Shown here piece after piece: positions 7,019-13,394 of a stretch of 14,844 nt of DNA. The notes beneath the pieces were generated by a model that saw only the letters and a program-made list of their open reading frames with translations, did no database searches and was not told where the DNA came from. Every line of letters begins with the position of its first letter. Position 1 is the first letter of the stretch. This stretch comes from DSBN01 sp041686355 (GTDB lineage Bacteria; Spirochaetota; Spirochaetia; DSM-16054; Sediminispirochaetaceae). Location of the stretch: positions 1 through 14,844 of the forward strand of contig JAWLDZ010000059.1 of assembly GCA_041686355.1 (NCBI GenBank). The letters are read 5' to 3'. The position numbers and the translations under genes are program-made.

Positions 7019-7020
7019 TT

Positions 7021-7060
7021 GCCGGCCGGCCCCGGGCCGACAGCAGCCCCGGGCCGCGGG
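7021..7060. repeat. GC-rich palindromic spacer between divergent promoters
   Basis: GCCGGCCGGC (7021-7030) and two copies of CCCCGGGCC (7030-7038 and 7047-7055) lie between the facing TTGACA boxes. Each copy is itself near-palindromic, and together they could form alternative hairpins or a cruciform. No protein-binding function is known to me. Confidence 0.5.
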
Positions 7061-7063
7061 ACG

Positions 7064-7092
7064 TTGACAATCGGGTGGGGCGCCGGTAAGCT
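7064..7092 (+). promoter_or_regulatory. Candidate promoter for argH
   Basis: TTGACA (7064-7069), exactly 17 bp, then TAAGCT (7087-7092, matching T, A and the last T of TATAAT). The predicted start near 7099 leaves a ~22-nt leader that contains the ribosome-binding site. Confidence 0.5.
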
Positions 7093-7111
7093 TCCAGCAT
7101 CGAAGTGCAAT

Positions 7112-7116
7112 GGAGG
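7112..7116 (+). promoter_or_regulatory. Ribosome-binding site setting the argH start at 7122
   Basis: GGAGG with a 5-nt spacer to the ATG at 7122. It overlaps the coding sense of the upstream in-frame ATG at 7110, which has no ribosome-binding site of its own, so 7122 is the likelier start. Confidence 0.7.
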
Positions 7117-7121
7117 ACGGG

Positions 7122-8492
7122 ATGGCAAAGTTGTGGCAGAAGGATTATCAGCTGAACGCGCTGGTGGAGGAGTTTACCGTTGGCGAGGATTGGAAGCTGG
7201 ACCGGCAGATACTGACCGCCGATGCCCTGGCCAGTATCGCCCATGCGCGGATGCTGGAGAAGATCGGCATCCTCAGCGGGGAGGAGCTGGAGCAGCTGCA
7301 GGGGGAACTGCGGGGGATTATCGGCAGGGTGCAGCGCGATGAGTTTGCCCTGCGTCCTGAAGATGAAGACGGGCACACGGCCATCGAGAATGCACTGGTG
7401 GAGTCCCTGGGCGAGGCGGGCAAAAAGATCCACACCGGCCGCAGCCGCAACGACCAGGTGCTCACCGCCCTGCGGGTCTGGGCCCGGGATGCGGTCCACC
7501 GGCTGCTGGGCGCTGCCTACGAGACGGCGGAGGCCTTTCTGACCCTGGCCGAGGCGCATCGGGATGTCCCCCTGCCGGGACGCACCCACATGCAGATTGC
7601 CATGCCCGCTTCGGTGGGGCTGTGGGCCGGCAGCTTTGCCGAGGAGCTGCAGGACGGGGCCCGGCATCTGCAGCAGGTGGCCGAACATGTGGACCAGTCG
7701 CCCCTGGGCTCGGCGGCCAGCTACGGAGTGCCCCTGCCCCTGGACCGGCAGATGACGGCGGACCTGCTGGGCTTCCGGAGGCTGCAGCAGAACGTGCTGT
7801 ACGCAAACAACAGCCGGGGAAAGTTCGAGTCGATGCTCCTGGATGCCGCCGAACAGCTGATGCTGAGCCTGAGCAAGGCTGCCCAGGATATGATACTGTT
7901 CTCCATGCCCGAGTTCGGCTATTTTACCCTGCCCAAGGAGCTCTGCTCCGGCTCCAGCATTATGCCCCAGAAACGCAACCCCGATATGCTGGAGCTGATC
8001 CGCGGTAAATCCGCCACCCTCTCGGGCTACGCGCAGCAGATTAAGCAGGTAATCCGTTCCCTGCCCAGCGGTTACAACCGCGATTTTCAGGAGACCAAGG
8101 AGCCTTTTCTGCGCGGCCTGGCCCTGACCTACCGCTCGCTGAAGGTGATGAGCCTGACCGTGGACTCGCTGCAGGTGAACCGCAAGGTGCTGGAGGCGGC
8201 CATGCCCCCGGAGATTTACGCCACCGATGCGGCCCTGGAAAAAGTGCAGGCCGGCATGAGCTTCCGCGATGCCTACCTGGAAGTCGGCACCCACCTGGAT
8301 GAATTGAAGAAGCGAACCGCCTCCGAGAGCCTGCCCCTGCGCAGCTCCGTCGGGGCCCCGGGGAACCTGGGGCTTGAACAGGTGCGGCGGAGCATCATGG
8401 AGGGCCGCCTGAGCCTAGAGGCCCACACGGAGGCCAACCGCAAGGCGATGGAGGCCCTGGCCGGCGGCAAAGTAGAGGTCGCGCCGCTCTAG
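7122..8492 (+). CDS. argH: Argininosuccinate lyase
   Basis: The 456-aa enzyme splits argininosuccinate into arginine and fumarate, the last step of arginine biosynthesis; it is a cytosolic homotetramer of the fumarase/aspartase superfamily. It begins M-A-K-L-W-Q-K-D-Y. Family motifs include H-T-A-I-E-N-A-L (about 86-93), the T-G-R-S-R-N-D-Q-V-L-T-A block (about 108), G-R-T-H-M-Q (about 153), and the superfamily signature G-S-S-I-M-P-Q-K-R-N-P-D (about 276-287), which carries the flexible loop with the catalytic serine. Length is normal. The middle region (P-L-G-S-A-A-S-Y-G-V-P-L-P-L-D-R) differs slightly from the enterobacterial form, but the key residues are kept. No other arginine gene is in the window, so it is a solitary argH under its own promoter. 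Confidence 0.96.
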   Translation: MAKLWQKDYQLNALVEEFTVGEDWKLDRQILTADALASIAHARMLEKIGILSGEELEQLQGELRGIIGRVQRDEFALRPEDEDGHTAIENALVESLGEAGKKIHTGRSRNDQVLTALRVWARDAVHRLLGAAYETAEAFLTLAEAHRDVPLPGRTHMQIAMPASVGLWAGSFAEELQDGARHLQQVAEHVDQSPLGSAASYGVPLPLDRQMTADLLGFRRLQQNVLYANNSRGKFESMLLDAAEQLMLSLSKAAQDMILFSMPEFGYFTLPKELCSGSSIMPQKRNPDMLELIRGKSATLSGYAQQIKQVIRSLPSGYNRDFQETKEPFLRGLALTYRSLKVMSLTVDSLQVNRKVLEAAMPPEIYATDAALEKVQAGMSFRDAYLEVGTHLDELKKRTASESLPLRSSVGAPGNLGLEQVRRSIMEGRLSLEAHTEANRKAMEALAGGKVEVAPL

Positions 8493-8565
8493 TTCTGCAC
8501 ACGGCGCGCGCCGCCTGGCCCGCGCCGCCTTCCGCTGCGCCTAGATTCAGGATGCACCCTAAGGG

Positions 8566-8586
8566 GGGAGCGGAATAGCCGCTCCC
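8566..8586. repeat. Perfect hairpin GGGAGCGG / CCGCTCCC
   Basis: Eight-base-pair perfect arms (8566-8573, 8579-8586) with loop AATAG, 74 bp after the argH stop. It could stop or stabilise the argH transcript but has no T-tract. Confidence 0.7.
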
Positions 8587-8634
8587 GGCCCCCGGCGGAG
8601 CGGAGGAGCGGAGCCGAGAGAGGGGCCGGGGGCC
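8587..8634. repeat. Perfect inverted repeat GGCCCCCGG / CCGGGGGCC
   Basis: Nine-base-pair arms (8587-8595, 8626-8634) directly abut the preceding hairpin and enclose a 30-nt purine-rich loop of repeated GCGGAG units. There is no T-tract. Confidence 0.7.
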
Positions 8635-8704
8635 CCAGTCTGAACCCGGATGCATGCCCGAGTAACGAACGAAGTGAGTGACCAGGGCCCGGCGGCTATG
8701 GAGC

Positions 8705-8722
8705 GCGGGGGCGCCCCCCCGC
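8705..8722. repeat. Hairpin GCGGGG / CCCCGC
   Basis: Six-base-pair arms (8705-8710, 8717-8722) around GCGCCC, with an alternative internal palindrome GGGGCGCCCC (8708-8717). It marks the right end of the GC-rich block. Confidence 0.55.
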
Positions 8723-8740
8723 CGAAACTTGATTTCCCGG

Positions 8741-8769
8741 TTTATTTTCATCAAATTTAAGTGTATCAT
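8741..8769 (+). promoter_or_regulatory. Candidate promoter for the ferritin-like operon
   Basis: TATCAT (8764-8769, 5 of 6 to TATAAT) with a weak TTTATT 17 bp upstream (8741-8746), in the AT-rich strip just before the gene. The weak -35 would fit activator dependence, but this is an eye match only. Confidence 0.4.
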
Positions 8770-8798
8770 GTGAATACAAGGACAAGGAGGCAGAACAA

Positions 8799-9299
8799 AT
8801 GAATGATACACAGGTACTCGATATTTTGAAGAAGGCAATTATTCTTGAACAGCAGGGACAGAGTTTTTATAAGCAGGTTGCCACGCATACCAGCAGCGAG
8901 GCCGTAAAAAATATCTTTACCATTATGGCAGAGGAAGAGAAGAAACATGAACAGCTGCTTACACAACAAGCCTCGCAGTACCAGAACAGCGGCAGCTTCG
9001 ACTTTAAGGGCAACCTGGGTGACCCGGAAGAGTTTTCCCGCGAGGTGCTCTCTAAGCAGATTACCGGCCAGATAAGTGCTTCCAGCTACGAAGCGGCCTC
9101 TATTTCAGCCGCCATTGCCATGGAGGAGAAGGCGGTAGAGCTCTATTCCCAGCAGGCGGAAAAGGAGCAGGATGAATCGGCGAAAGCCATGTTTGAGGAA
9201 CTCTCACGCTGGGAGAAAACCCATTCAGCTTTTCTAAGCGAGATTTATCAGGATCTATTGGAATCTTCCTGGTACGACTCAAGCTTCTGGCCCTTCTAG
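8799..9299 (+). CDS. Ferritin-like diiron protein, rubrerythrin family
   Basis: The 166-aa four-helix-bundle protein has two matched halves, each with a Glu and an E-x-x-H: Glu17, Glu47 and His50 in the first, and Glu109, Glu139 and His142 in the second. This is the diiron ligand set of erythrin/rubrerythrin-type ferritin-like domains, which reduce peroxide or handle iron. There is no C-terminal rubredoxin module (no CxxC pairs), so electrons would have to come from another protein. The C-terminus is unusually aromatic (S-S-W-Y-D-S-S-F-W-P-F). AAGGAGG (8784-8790) lies 8 nt before the ATG. The histidine kinase gene begins 18 bp after the stop, so the two are likely in one operon. Fold is confident; peroxidase versus iron-storage role is open. 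Confidence 0.85.
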   Translation: MNDTQVLDILKKAIILEQQGQSFYKQVATHTSSEAVKNIFTIMAEEEKKHEQLLTQQASQYQNSGSFDFKGNLGDPEEFSREVLSKQITGQISASSYEAASISAAIAMEEKAVELYSQQAEKEQDESAKAMFEELSRWEKTHSAFLSEIYQDLLESSWYDSSFWPF

Positions 9300-9317
9300 A
9301 TGCCGCATAAACTCTGA

Positions 9318-11120
9318 ATGGTGAATACCTCGGAAAGCATAAAAACCAAATTCATTCTCTCGATTAGCGGGACGGTGGTGTTCTTTTTATTGCTGCTGCT
9401 GTTTATGAGCTACAGCCTGCTAAAAGATACCGCCGTGAAAAATGCCCGCGAACTCTCTCAGACAATTCTGACTGAAACCGATAAGCAGATAGACAGTTTT
9501 TTTATTGAGATTGAGAATCTTACCCGCTCGATGACCGGTTTCCCGGCTTTCTATGAGCTGCGTCTCGATGAGATGCGCACCATTATCCTCTCGACGGTGC
9601 GGGCGCGCAGTGAGTATCTGCGGGCCATTTATCTGGGCACCGCCGACGGCGAGATGCACGAATGGGGAATTGGCGAGGGCTTTGTTGATCATGCACCGGT
9701 CTTCGAACCCGGATACGATCCGCGGCAGCGGCCCTGGTATCAGGAGGCGGTTGAAGCCGGCGGTTTTACCATCACTAAGCCCTATATCTACGCCAGTGTT
9801 CACGCCCTGGGGATCACCGGCGTGCAGCCCCTTTATCACCCTAACGGTGAGTTTATCGGAGTGCTTGGCCTGGATATTATGCTGGACGATCTAAAACGGA
9901 TGATAGAAGAGCTGAAACTGCAAAAGGGCGGACGGGTGATTCTGCTGAATCAAGAAAACAAGATCATTGTCAACCAATTCTCATCCTCCCTGGATGAATT
10001 AGAGCTGAAAGAGTTTCACATGTTTGAAGTGAACGAGCTCTCCCGGGAACCGAACTCCCATTTTAACACTGTCCTGGATAACGGAGAGCGTTATTATATA
10101 ACCTCAACTCAGAACCAGATGACCGGCTGGAAGGTCCTGGTGGCGCTGCCTTATGAGGTGGTCATGGCCCAGGCGACAGAGAGCATTCGTTTGAATGTGT
10201 TCTTTGATATTCTGCTGATGATGATGCTGTCGGTGGTAATCGGCTTTTTCAGCAATAGAATCATTATCCACCCCCTGAAGGCTACCATAGACGTTATGCA
10301 GAGACTCGAGAGGGGGGAGACCGAGGCACGGGTGGAGATTACCCGCGACGATGAGTTCGGCACACTGGCACGCCAGTTCAACCGTTTAATCGGTATAGTG
10401 AATGACTACAGGAAGAGCCTTGAAGAGAAAGTGGAGCGGCGTACCCGGAAGATCGCCGACCTGCAGCAGGAGAATGTGCGGCTGCGGATTATAGAGGAGA
10501 AGGAGCGGATTTATGGATATCTGCACGATTCACTGGGGGCCCGGCTGACGAACATTTTTATCTCCAACAATGTCGCCCAGTCGGCTGTGGAGAAAGACCC
10601 TCAGGTTCTGCAGAATATGCTGGAGCAGATAGAGCGCAACACTCAGCGGGCAATCGGTGATCTGAAGGAGATTCTGTTCAGTTCCCAGGATGAGAGCCGA
10701 AAAATCATTGATTTCCCAAAACTCATTCGCCACCATATCAAAGAGCGGCTCAGTCTGAAAAATATCAGTTTTGTCTATTCAATTTCCGCCCCTGAAGAGT
10801 TAAACGAGCTGGACCGGGAAGCCCGCTTTGAAATAGAGAAGATCCTGCAGGAGCTGGTGAGCAATACTCTTAAGCACTCCCAGGCTTCGACGGTAGAGCT
10901 TTCGTTGGATACTGTTCCAGGTAAAATTACTCTTCATTACTCGGATAACGGGCTTGGTTTTGACAGCACTTTAATTGGCGGGCAGGGCTTTGGTCTGAAC
11001 AATATGCAGCATAGGATTGAAAATTTGGGTGGTAGTTTTGAACTGAGAACTGAACCGGGGCATGGAGTGAAAATCGAGATTGAACTGCCCATGGAGCTGA
11101 AGGAGCACAGTACGCTATGA
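9318..11120 (+). CDS. Cache-domain sensor histidine kinase (NarL-system type)
   Basis: The 600-aa membrane kinase has TM1 at about 12-35, a large extracytoplasmic region (about 36-280) that reads as a double Cache sensor (Y-D-P-R-Q-R-P-W-Y-Q-E-A about 133-144, then a strand pattern ending G-V-L-G-L-D-I), TM2 at about 290-310, a HAMP domain (about 311-365) and a coiled-coil linker. The HisKA_3-type phosphoacceptor is His403 in Y-L-H-D-S-L-G. The ATPase domain carries the N box at Asn516 (S-N-T-L-K-H-S), the G1 box D543-N-G-L-G-F and the G2 box G555-x-G-F-G-L. Cache sensors of this type commonly bind amino acids, organic acids or amines. The start ATG 9318 lacks a clear ribosome-binding site; GTG 9321 is the next codon. 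The stop overlaps the response regulator start by ATGA. Confidence 0.93.
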   Translation: MVNTSESIKTKFILSISGTVVFFLLLLLFMSYSLLKDTAVKNARELSQTILTETDKQIDSFFIEIENLTRSMTGFPAFYELRLDEMRTIILSTVRARSEYLRAIYLGTADGEMHEWGIGEGFVDHAPVFEPGYDPRQRPWYQEAVEAGGFTITKPYIYASVHALGITGVQPLYHPNGEFIGVLGLDIMLDDLKRMIEELKLQKGGRVILLNQENKIIVNQFSSSLDELELKEFHMFEVNELSREPNSHFNTVLDNGERYYITSTQNQMTGWKVLVALPYEVVMAQATESIRLNVFFDILLMMMLSVVIGFFSNRIIIHPLKATIDVMQRLERGETEARVEITRDDEFGTLARQFNRLIGIVNDYRKSLEEKVERRTRKIADLQQENVRLRIIEEKERIYGYLHDSLGARLTNIFISNNVAQSAVEKDPQVLQNMLEQIERNTQRAIGDLKEILFSSQDESRKIIDFPKLIRHHIKERLSLKNISFVYSISAPEELNELDREARFEIEKILQELVSNTLKHSQASTVELSLDTVPGKITLHYSDNGLGFDSTLIGGQGFGLNNMQHRIENLGGSFELRTEPGHGVKIEIELPMELKEHSTL

Positions 11121-11755
11121 TCCGTCTAATGATCTGCGAAGATGTAAAAGATGTCAGAGAGGGCTTTCGTTATCTGCTTAATATGGAAGAGGGGATCAAG
11201 GTGGTTGAAGCGTATGATTCTGCGGAGGAGCTGCTGGCGGGGATCAAGAAACTGGGCCCGCCGGATATTATTCTGATGGATATTGAGCTGCCGGGGATGT
11301 CGGGAATTGAAGCGACGAGTGAGGTCAAGCGCTGCTACCCGGAGGTTGCCATACTGATTCTTACCATCTTTGAAGAGCAGGAGAAAATTCTGAATGCCGT
11401 CCAGGCTGGAGCTACCGGCTACATCTTAAAGAACTCCAAACCGGGAGAACTGGTGGCGCAGATCCGGGCGCTGCACTCCGGCGGCTCTCCCATCAGCCCC
11501 AATGTAGCCCGGGTCCTGCTGCAGGAGTTTCAGCGCGACCACAGCAGCAAAGACCACGATGATTACAACCTGACCCCCCGGGAAAAGGAGATAGTCAAGG
11601 GTATTGTAAACGGCCTCACCTACCGGGAAATCGCCGATCATTACTGCATTGCCAGTTCGACCGTTAAAAAGCATATCTTGCATATATACAAGAAATTAAA
11701 CGTCAGTTCAAAAGTTGAATTTATGAAAAAAGTTATGGAAACCGACCTGATCTAA
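11117..11755 (+). CDS. NarL/FixJ-family response regulator
   Basis: The 212-aa transcription factor has an N-terminal receiver domain (1-120) with the acidic pair Glu8/Asp9, phosphoacceptor Asp55 (I-L-M-D-I-E-L-P-G-M-S-G), Thr83 and Lys105, all in the expected places. The C-terminal LuxR-type helix-turn-helix (about 150-205) includes L-T-P-R-E-K-E-I-V and the recognition-helix region S-S-T-V-K-K-H-I. Its start overlaps the kinase stop (ATGA), so the two are translationally coupled cognate partners. It is followed by a 185-bp gap holding four phased 11-bp repeats and a 7-2-7 inverted repeat before the acidic amino acid symporter gene. That makes the transporter the obvious candidate target. 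Family and pairing are certain; the regulon is inference. Confidence 0.96.
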   Translation: MIRLMICEDVKDVREGFRYLLNMEEGIKVVEAYDSAEELLAGIKKLGPPDIILMDIELPGMSGIEATSEVKRCYPEVAILILTIFEEQEKILNAVQAGATGYILKNSKPGELVAQIRALHSGGSPISPNVARVLLQEFQRDHSSKDHDDYNLTPREKEIVKGIVNGLTYREIADHYCIASSTVKKHILHIYKKLNVSSKVEFMKKVMETDLI

Positions 11756-11760
11756 GCCGG

Positions 11761-11804
11761 CTGTACAAGGCATATACCTCGAATGTACCTCGACTGTACA
11801 CCAT
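11761..11804. promoter_or_regulatory. Four helically phased 11-bp repeats (operator-like)
   Basis: Units CTGTACAAGGC, ATATACCTCGA, ATGTACCTCGA and CTGTACACCAT lie head to tail at 11761, 11772, 11783 and 11794. They share the core [A/C]T[G/A]TAC at exactly one helical turn; units 2 and 3 differ at a single base. TACCTCG also fits six of seven positions of the NarL heptamer (TACYYMT). This looks like an array of regulator half-sites. Confidence 0.6.
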
Positions 11805-11812
11805 TTGGTGTA
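11797..11812. promoter_or_regulatory. Perfect 7-2-7 inverted repeat, candidate NarL-type operator
   Basis: TACACCA (11797-11803), TT, TGGTGTA (11806-11812) form a perfect inverted repeat with the TAC...GTA ends and two-base centre typical of NarL-family dimer sites. It overlaps the fourth 11-bp repeat and lies 41 bp after the response regulator stop. Confidence 0.6.
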
Positions 11813-11844
11813 TAGAACCCCCTCTTTACCTGAACTTTCTGCCC

Positions 11845-11850
11845 TAAAAT
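11845..11850 (+). promoter_or_regulatory. Candidate -10 box for the symporter gene
   Basis: TAAAAT (5 of 6 to TATAAT) with only CTCTTT 17 bp upstream, i.e. no real -35. A start near 11857 would place the 7-2-7 site centre at about -52, a usual activator position. Low confidence, since other AT-rich hexamers occur nearby. Confidence 0.35.
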
Positions 11851-11924
11851 ACGCACTATGGCGCATTTACGGCAGCCGATTCCCGTTGTTAAATGATAGT
11901 ATCACTATTTTCGCATATCTTTAT

Positions 11925-11930
11925 AGGAGG
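11925..11930 (+). promoter_or_regulatory. Ribosome-binding site setting the symporter start at 11941
   Basis: AGGAGG lies 10 nt before the ATG at 11941. An in-frame ATG at 11893 has no ribosome-binding site and would put a non-family hydrophobic leader on the protein. Confidence 0.75.
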
Positions 11931-11940
11931 CAACAAAGTT

Positions 11941-13227
11941 ATGAGTGCAGAAGGAAAAAAAGGAGCCTTCGACTGGTATTTCAAATCAAACCTGTTGTTA
12001 AGAATTTTGATCGGCTTGATTTTAGGTGCCGTCGTAGGGCTTATCTTCGGAGATTCTATCATGTGGGTCGCTCCTCTCGGAGACCTGTTTGTCCGCTTGC
12101 TGACAATGATCGTTATGCCGGTTATTTTCACTACCCTGGTAGTTGGTGCGGCCAGTATTAGTCCGGCCGAATTGGGAAAAGTCGGTATCAAGATCGTACT
12201 GTTTTACCTGCTGACTTCAGCGTTTGCAATTGCAGTCGGACTGATTATGGCCAACATTTTCAAGCCGGGATTGGGACTCGATCTTACCTCGGCCAGCGGT
12301 GCTGCCGGTAAGGCGGTAGAACAACCGGCTCTGCAGGATACCCTGCTGAATATCGTGCCGAAGAACCCCTTCGCGGCAATTGTAAACGGCGATGTACTGC
12401 CGACCATCTTTTTCGCCATCGTCTTTGGTATCAGCATGAGTTATCTTAAAATCAGCGGAGATGAGCGCGTTAAAACCGCCGGTGACATTCTGTACAAGAT
12501 TTTCGACGGCGCCGCCGAGGCCATGTTTATTGTAGTGCGCGGAGTACTGCAGTATGCCCCGATTGGTGTATTTGCACTGCTGGCCGTTGTTTTTGCACAG
12601 CAGGGTGCTAAAGCTGCCGGACCCCTGGGAATCGTAACCCTTGGTGTGTACCTGGGCTTGGTAGTTCACGTGCTGCTTGTGTACGGCGGACTGCTTACGC
12701 TTAACAAGCTGAGTATCTGGAAGTTTCTCTCGAAGGGAAAAGAGGCTATCATTACGGCCTTTGTGACCCGCAGCAGCGGCGGTACCTTGCCTGTTACCAT
12801 GCGCGTGTGCCGCGAGAACATGGGAATCTCCAAGAATGTATTCTCATTCACTCTGCCCTTAGGAGCTACCATCAATATGGATGGAACCGCCATTTACCAG
12901 GCAGTCTGTGCTATGTTCATCGGTTTTGCCATCGGTCTGCCGCTGGATTTTGCCCAACAGATCATGATTGTTATTACCGCCGTACTGGCATCCATCGGAA
13001 CCGCCGGTGTACCCGGAGCAGGTGCGATCATGCTGATGATGGTTCTTCAGTCTATCGGACTGCCGGTTGAAGAAGGCTCGGCTGTTGCCGCCGCCTACGC
13101 CATGATCCTCGGAATCGATGCAATCCTAGACATGGGCCGAACCGCAGTCAACGTAACCGGTGATATGGCCGGAACAACCCTGGTTGCCAAGAGCGAAAAC
13201 CAACTCGACATGTCCTATTGGGCATAG
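11941..13227 (+). CDS. DAACS-family cation symporter, acidic amino acid type (GltP/GltPh-like)
   Basis: The 428-aa inner-membrane protein has eight membrane segments plus two re-entrant hairpins, the sodium/proton:dicarboxylate-amino acid symporter fold. HP1 carries Arg277-S-S-G-G-T-L-P, TM7 carries N312-M-D-G-T, HP2 has G-V-P-G-A-G, and TM8 reads G-I-D393-A-I-L-D397-M-G-R400-T401-A-V-N404-V-T-G-D408. By alignment with the archaeal aspartate transporter GltPh (three-residue offset), D397 matches the Asp that binds the substrate amino group, R400 the side-chain-carboxylate Arg, and D393, N312, N404 and D408 include sodium ligands. Keeping D397 favours glutamate/aspartate over plain C4-dicarboxylates such as succinate. 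It sits downstream of a Cache two-component system and ends at a bidirectional terminator. Confidence 0.92.
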   Translation: MSAEGKKGAFDWYFKSNLLLRILIGLILGAVVGLIFGDSIMWVAPLGDLFVRLLTMIVMPVIFTTLVVGAASISPAELGKVGIKIVLFYLLTSAFAIAVGLIMANIFKPGLGLDLTSASGAAGKAVEQPALQDTLLNIVPKNPFAAIVNGDVLPTIFFAIVFGISMSYLKISGDERVKTAGDILYKIFDGAAEAMFIVVRGVLQYAPIGVFALLAVVFAQQGAKAAGPLGIVTLGVYLGLVVHVLLVYGGLLTLNKLSIWKFLSKGKEAIITAFVTRSSGGTLPVTMRVCRENMGISKNVFSFTLPLGATINMDGTAIYQAVCAMFIGFAIGLPLDFAQQIMIVITAVLASIGTAGVPGAGAIMLMMVLQSIGLPVEEGSAVAAAYAMILGIDAILDMGRTAVNVTGDMAGTTLVAKSENQLDMSYWA

Positions 13228-13243
13228 TTAAAAAGTCCAAGGG

Positions 13244-13273
13244 GGCTTAGAACAAAATAGTTGTTCAGAAGCC
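13244..13273 (+). other. Imperfect hairpin directly after the symporter gene
   Basis: GGCTT/AAGCC outer arms (13244-13248, 13269-13273) and GAACAA/TTGTTC inner arms (13250-13255, 13261-13266) are separated by a one- versus two-base internal bulge. The element is followed by CTAAAAAAG with no T-tract. It may protect the 3' end or be a decayed terminator in front of the strong one. Confidence 0.5.
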
Positions 13274-13286
13274 TAAAAAAGTAGTT

Positions 13287-13336
13287 TAAAAAAAGAGGCT
13301 GTCCGAGATATTATCTCGGACAGCCTTATTTTTTTT
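13287..13336. terminator. Bidirectional terminator between the symporter and ftsH
   Basis: A perfect 14-bp inverted repeat (GGCTGTCCGAGATA, 13297-13310; TATCTCGGACAGCC, 13312-13325) is flanked by an A-tract at 13288-13294 and a T-tract at 13329-13336. It therefore works as an intrinsic terminator for both convergent genes. Confidence 0.93.
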
Positions 13337-13382
13337 GAGTGCTTACTAATTCAGTGCTTATTGACTCAGTGCTAATTAACTC
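13337..13382. repeat. Three 15-bp tandem repeats downstream of ftsH
   Basis: On the plus strand the units are GAGTGCTTACTAAT (13337-13350, with T13336 completing 15), TCAGTGCTTATTGAC (13351-13365) and TCAGTGCTAATTAAC (13366-13380), then a decayed TCACTAC. The period is a multiple of three. Read on the minus strand in the ftsH frame, they encode ELIST, ESIST and ELVST beyond the TAG at 13395-13397, open to a TAA at 13326-13328. Confidence 0.75.
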
Positions 13383-13394
13383 ACTACAACCAAA

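Larger units (their letters stand above)
8493..8798. other. Gene-free, hairpin-rich 306-bp gap
   Basis: No convincing coding frame is present; open frames here are GC-driven. The left ~230 bp are extremely GC-rich and hold direct repeats of CGCGCCGCCT (8507-8516, 8521-8530), three hairpins listed separately, and a GAACGAAGTGAGTGA stretch (8666-8680) of the kind found in dispersed intergenic repeats. At about 8728 the composition switches abruptly to AT-rich promoter-like DNA before the ferritin-like gene. Confidence 0.7.

Noticed and set aside
7110..7121. argH start at ATG 7110
   Set aside because: It lies on top of the GGAGG that serves the ATG at 7122 and has no site of its own.
6777..8294. 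505-codon minus-strand open frame opposite argH
   Set aside because: Long antisense frame typical of GC-rich coding DNA; argH on the plus strand is unmistakable and the antisense product has no family pattern.
8729..8754. TTGAT...ATCAA arms upstream of the ferritin-like gene as an Fnr-type site
   Set aside because: The arms are 16 bp apart, not the 4 bp of Fnr sites, and 5-bp arms at that distance are expected by chance in AT-rich DNA.
8395..8838. 147-codon minus-strand open frame across the argH 3' end and the GC-rich gap
   Set aside because: Pro/Gly/Ala/Arg-rich translation with no recognisable motif, open because of high GC; it overlaps argH and the ferritin-like start.
11859..11874. Sigma-54-like promoter (TGGC...GGCA with GG/GC 10 nt apart) upstream of the symporter
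   Set aside because: Only the GG and GC positions fit; several consensus bases are wrong, and the adjacent regulator is NarL-type, not a sigma-54 activator.
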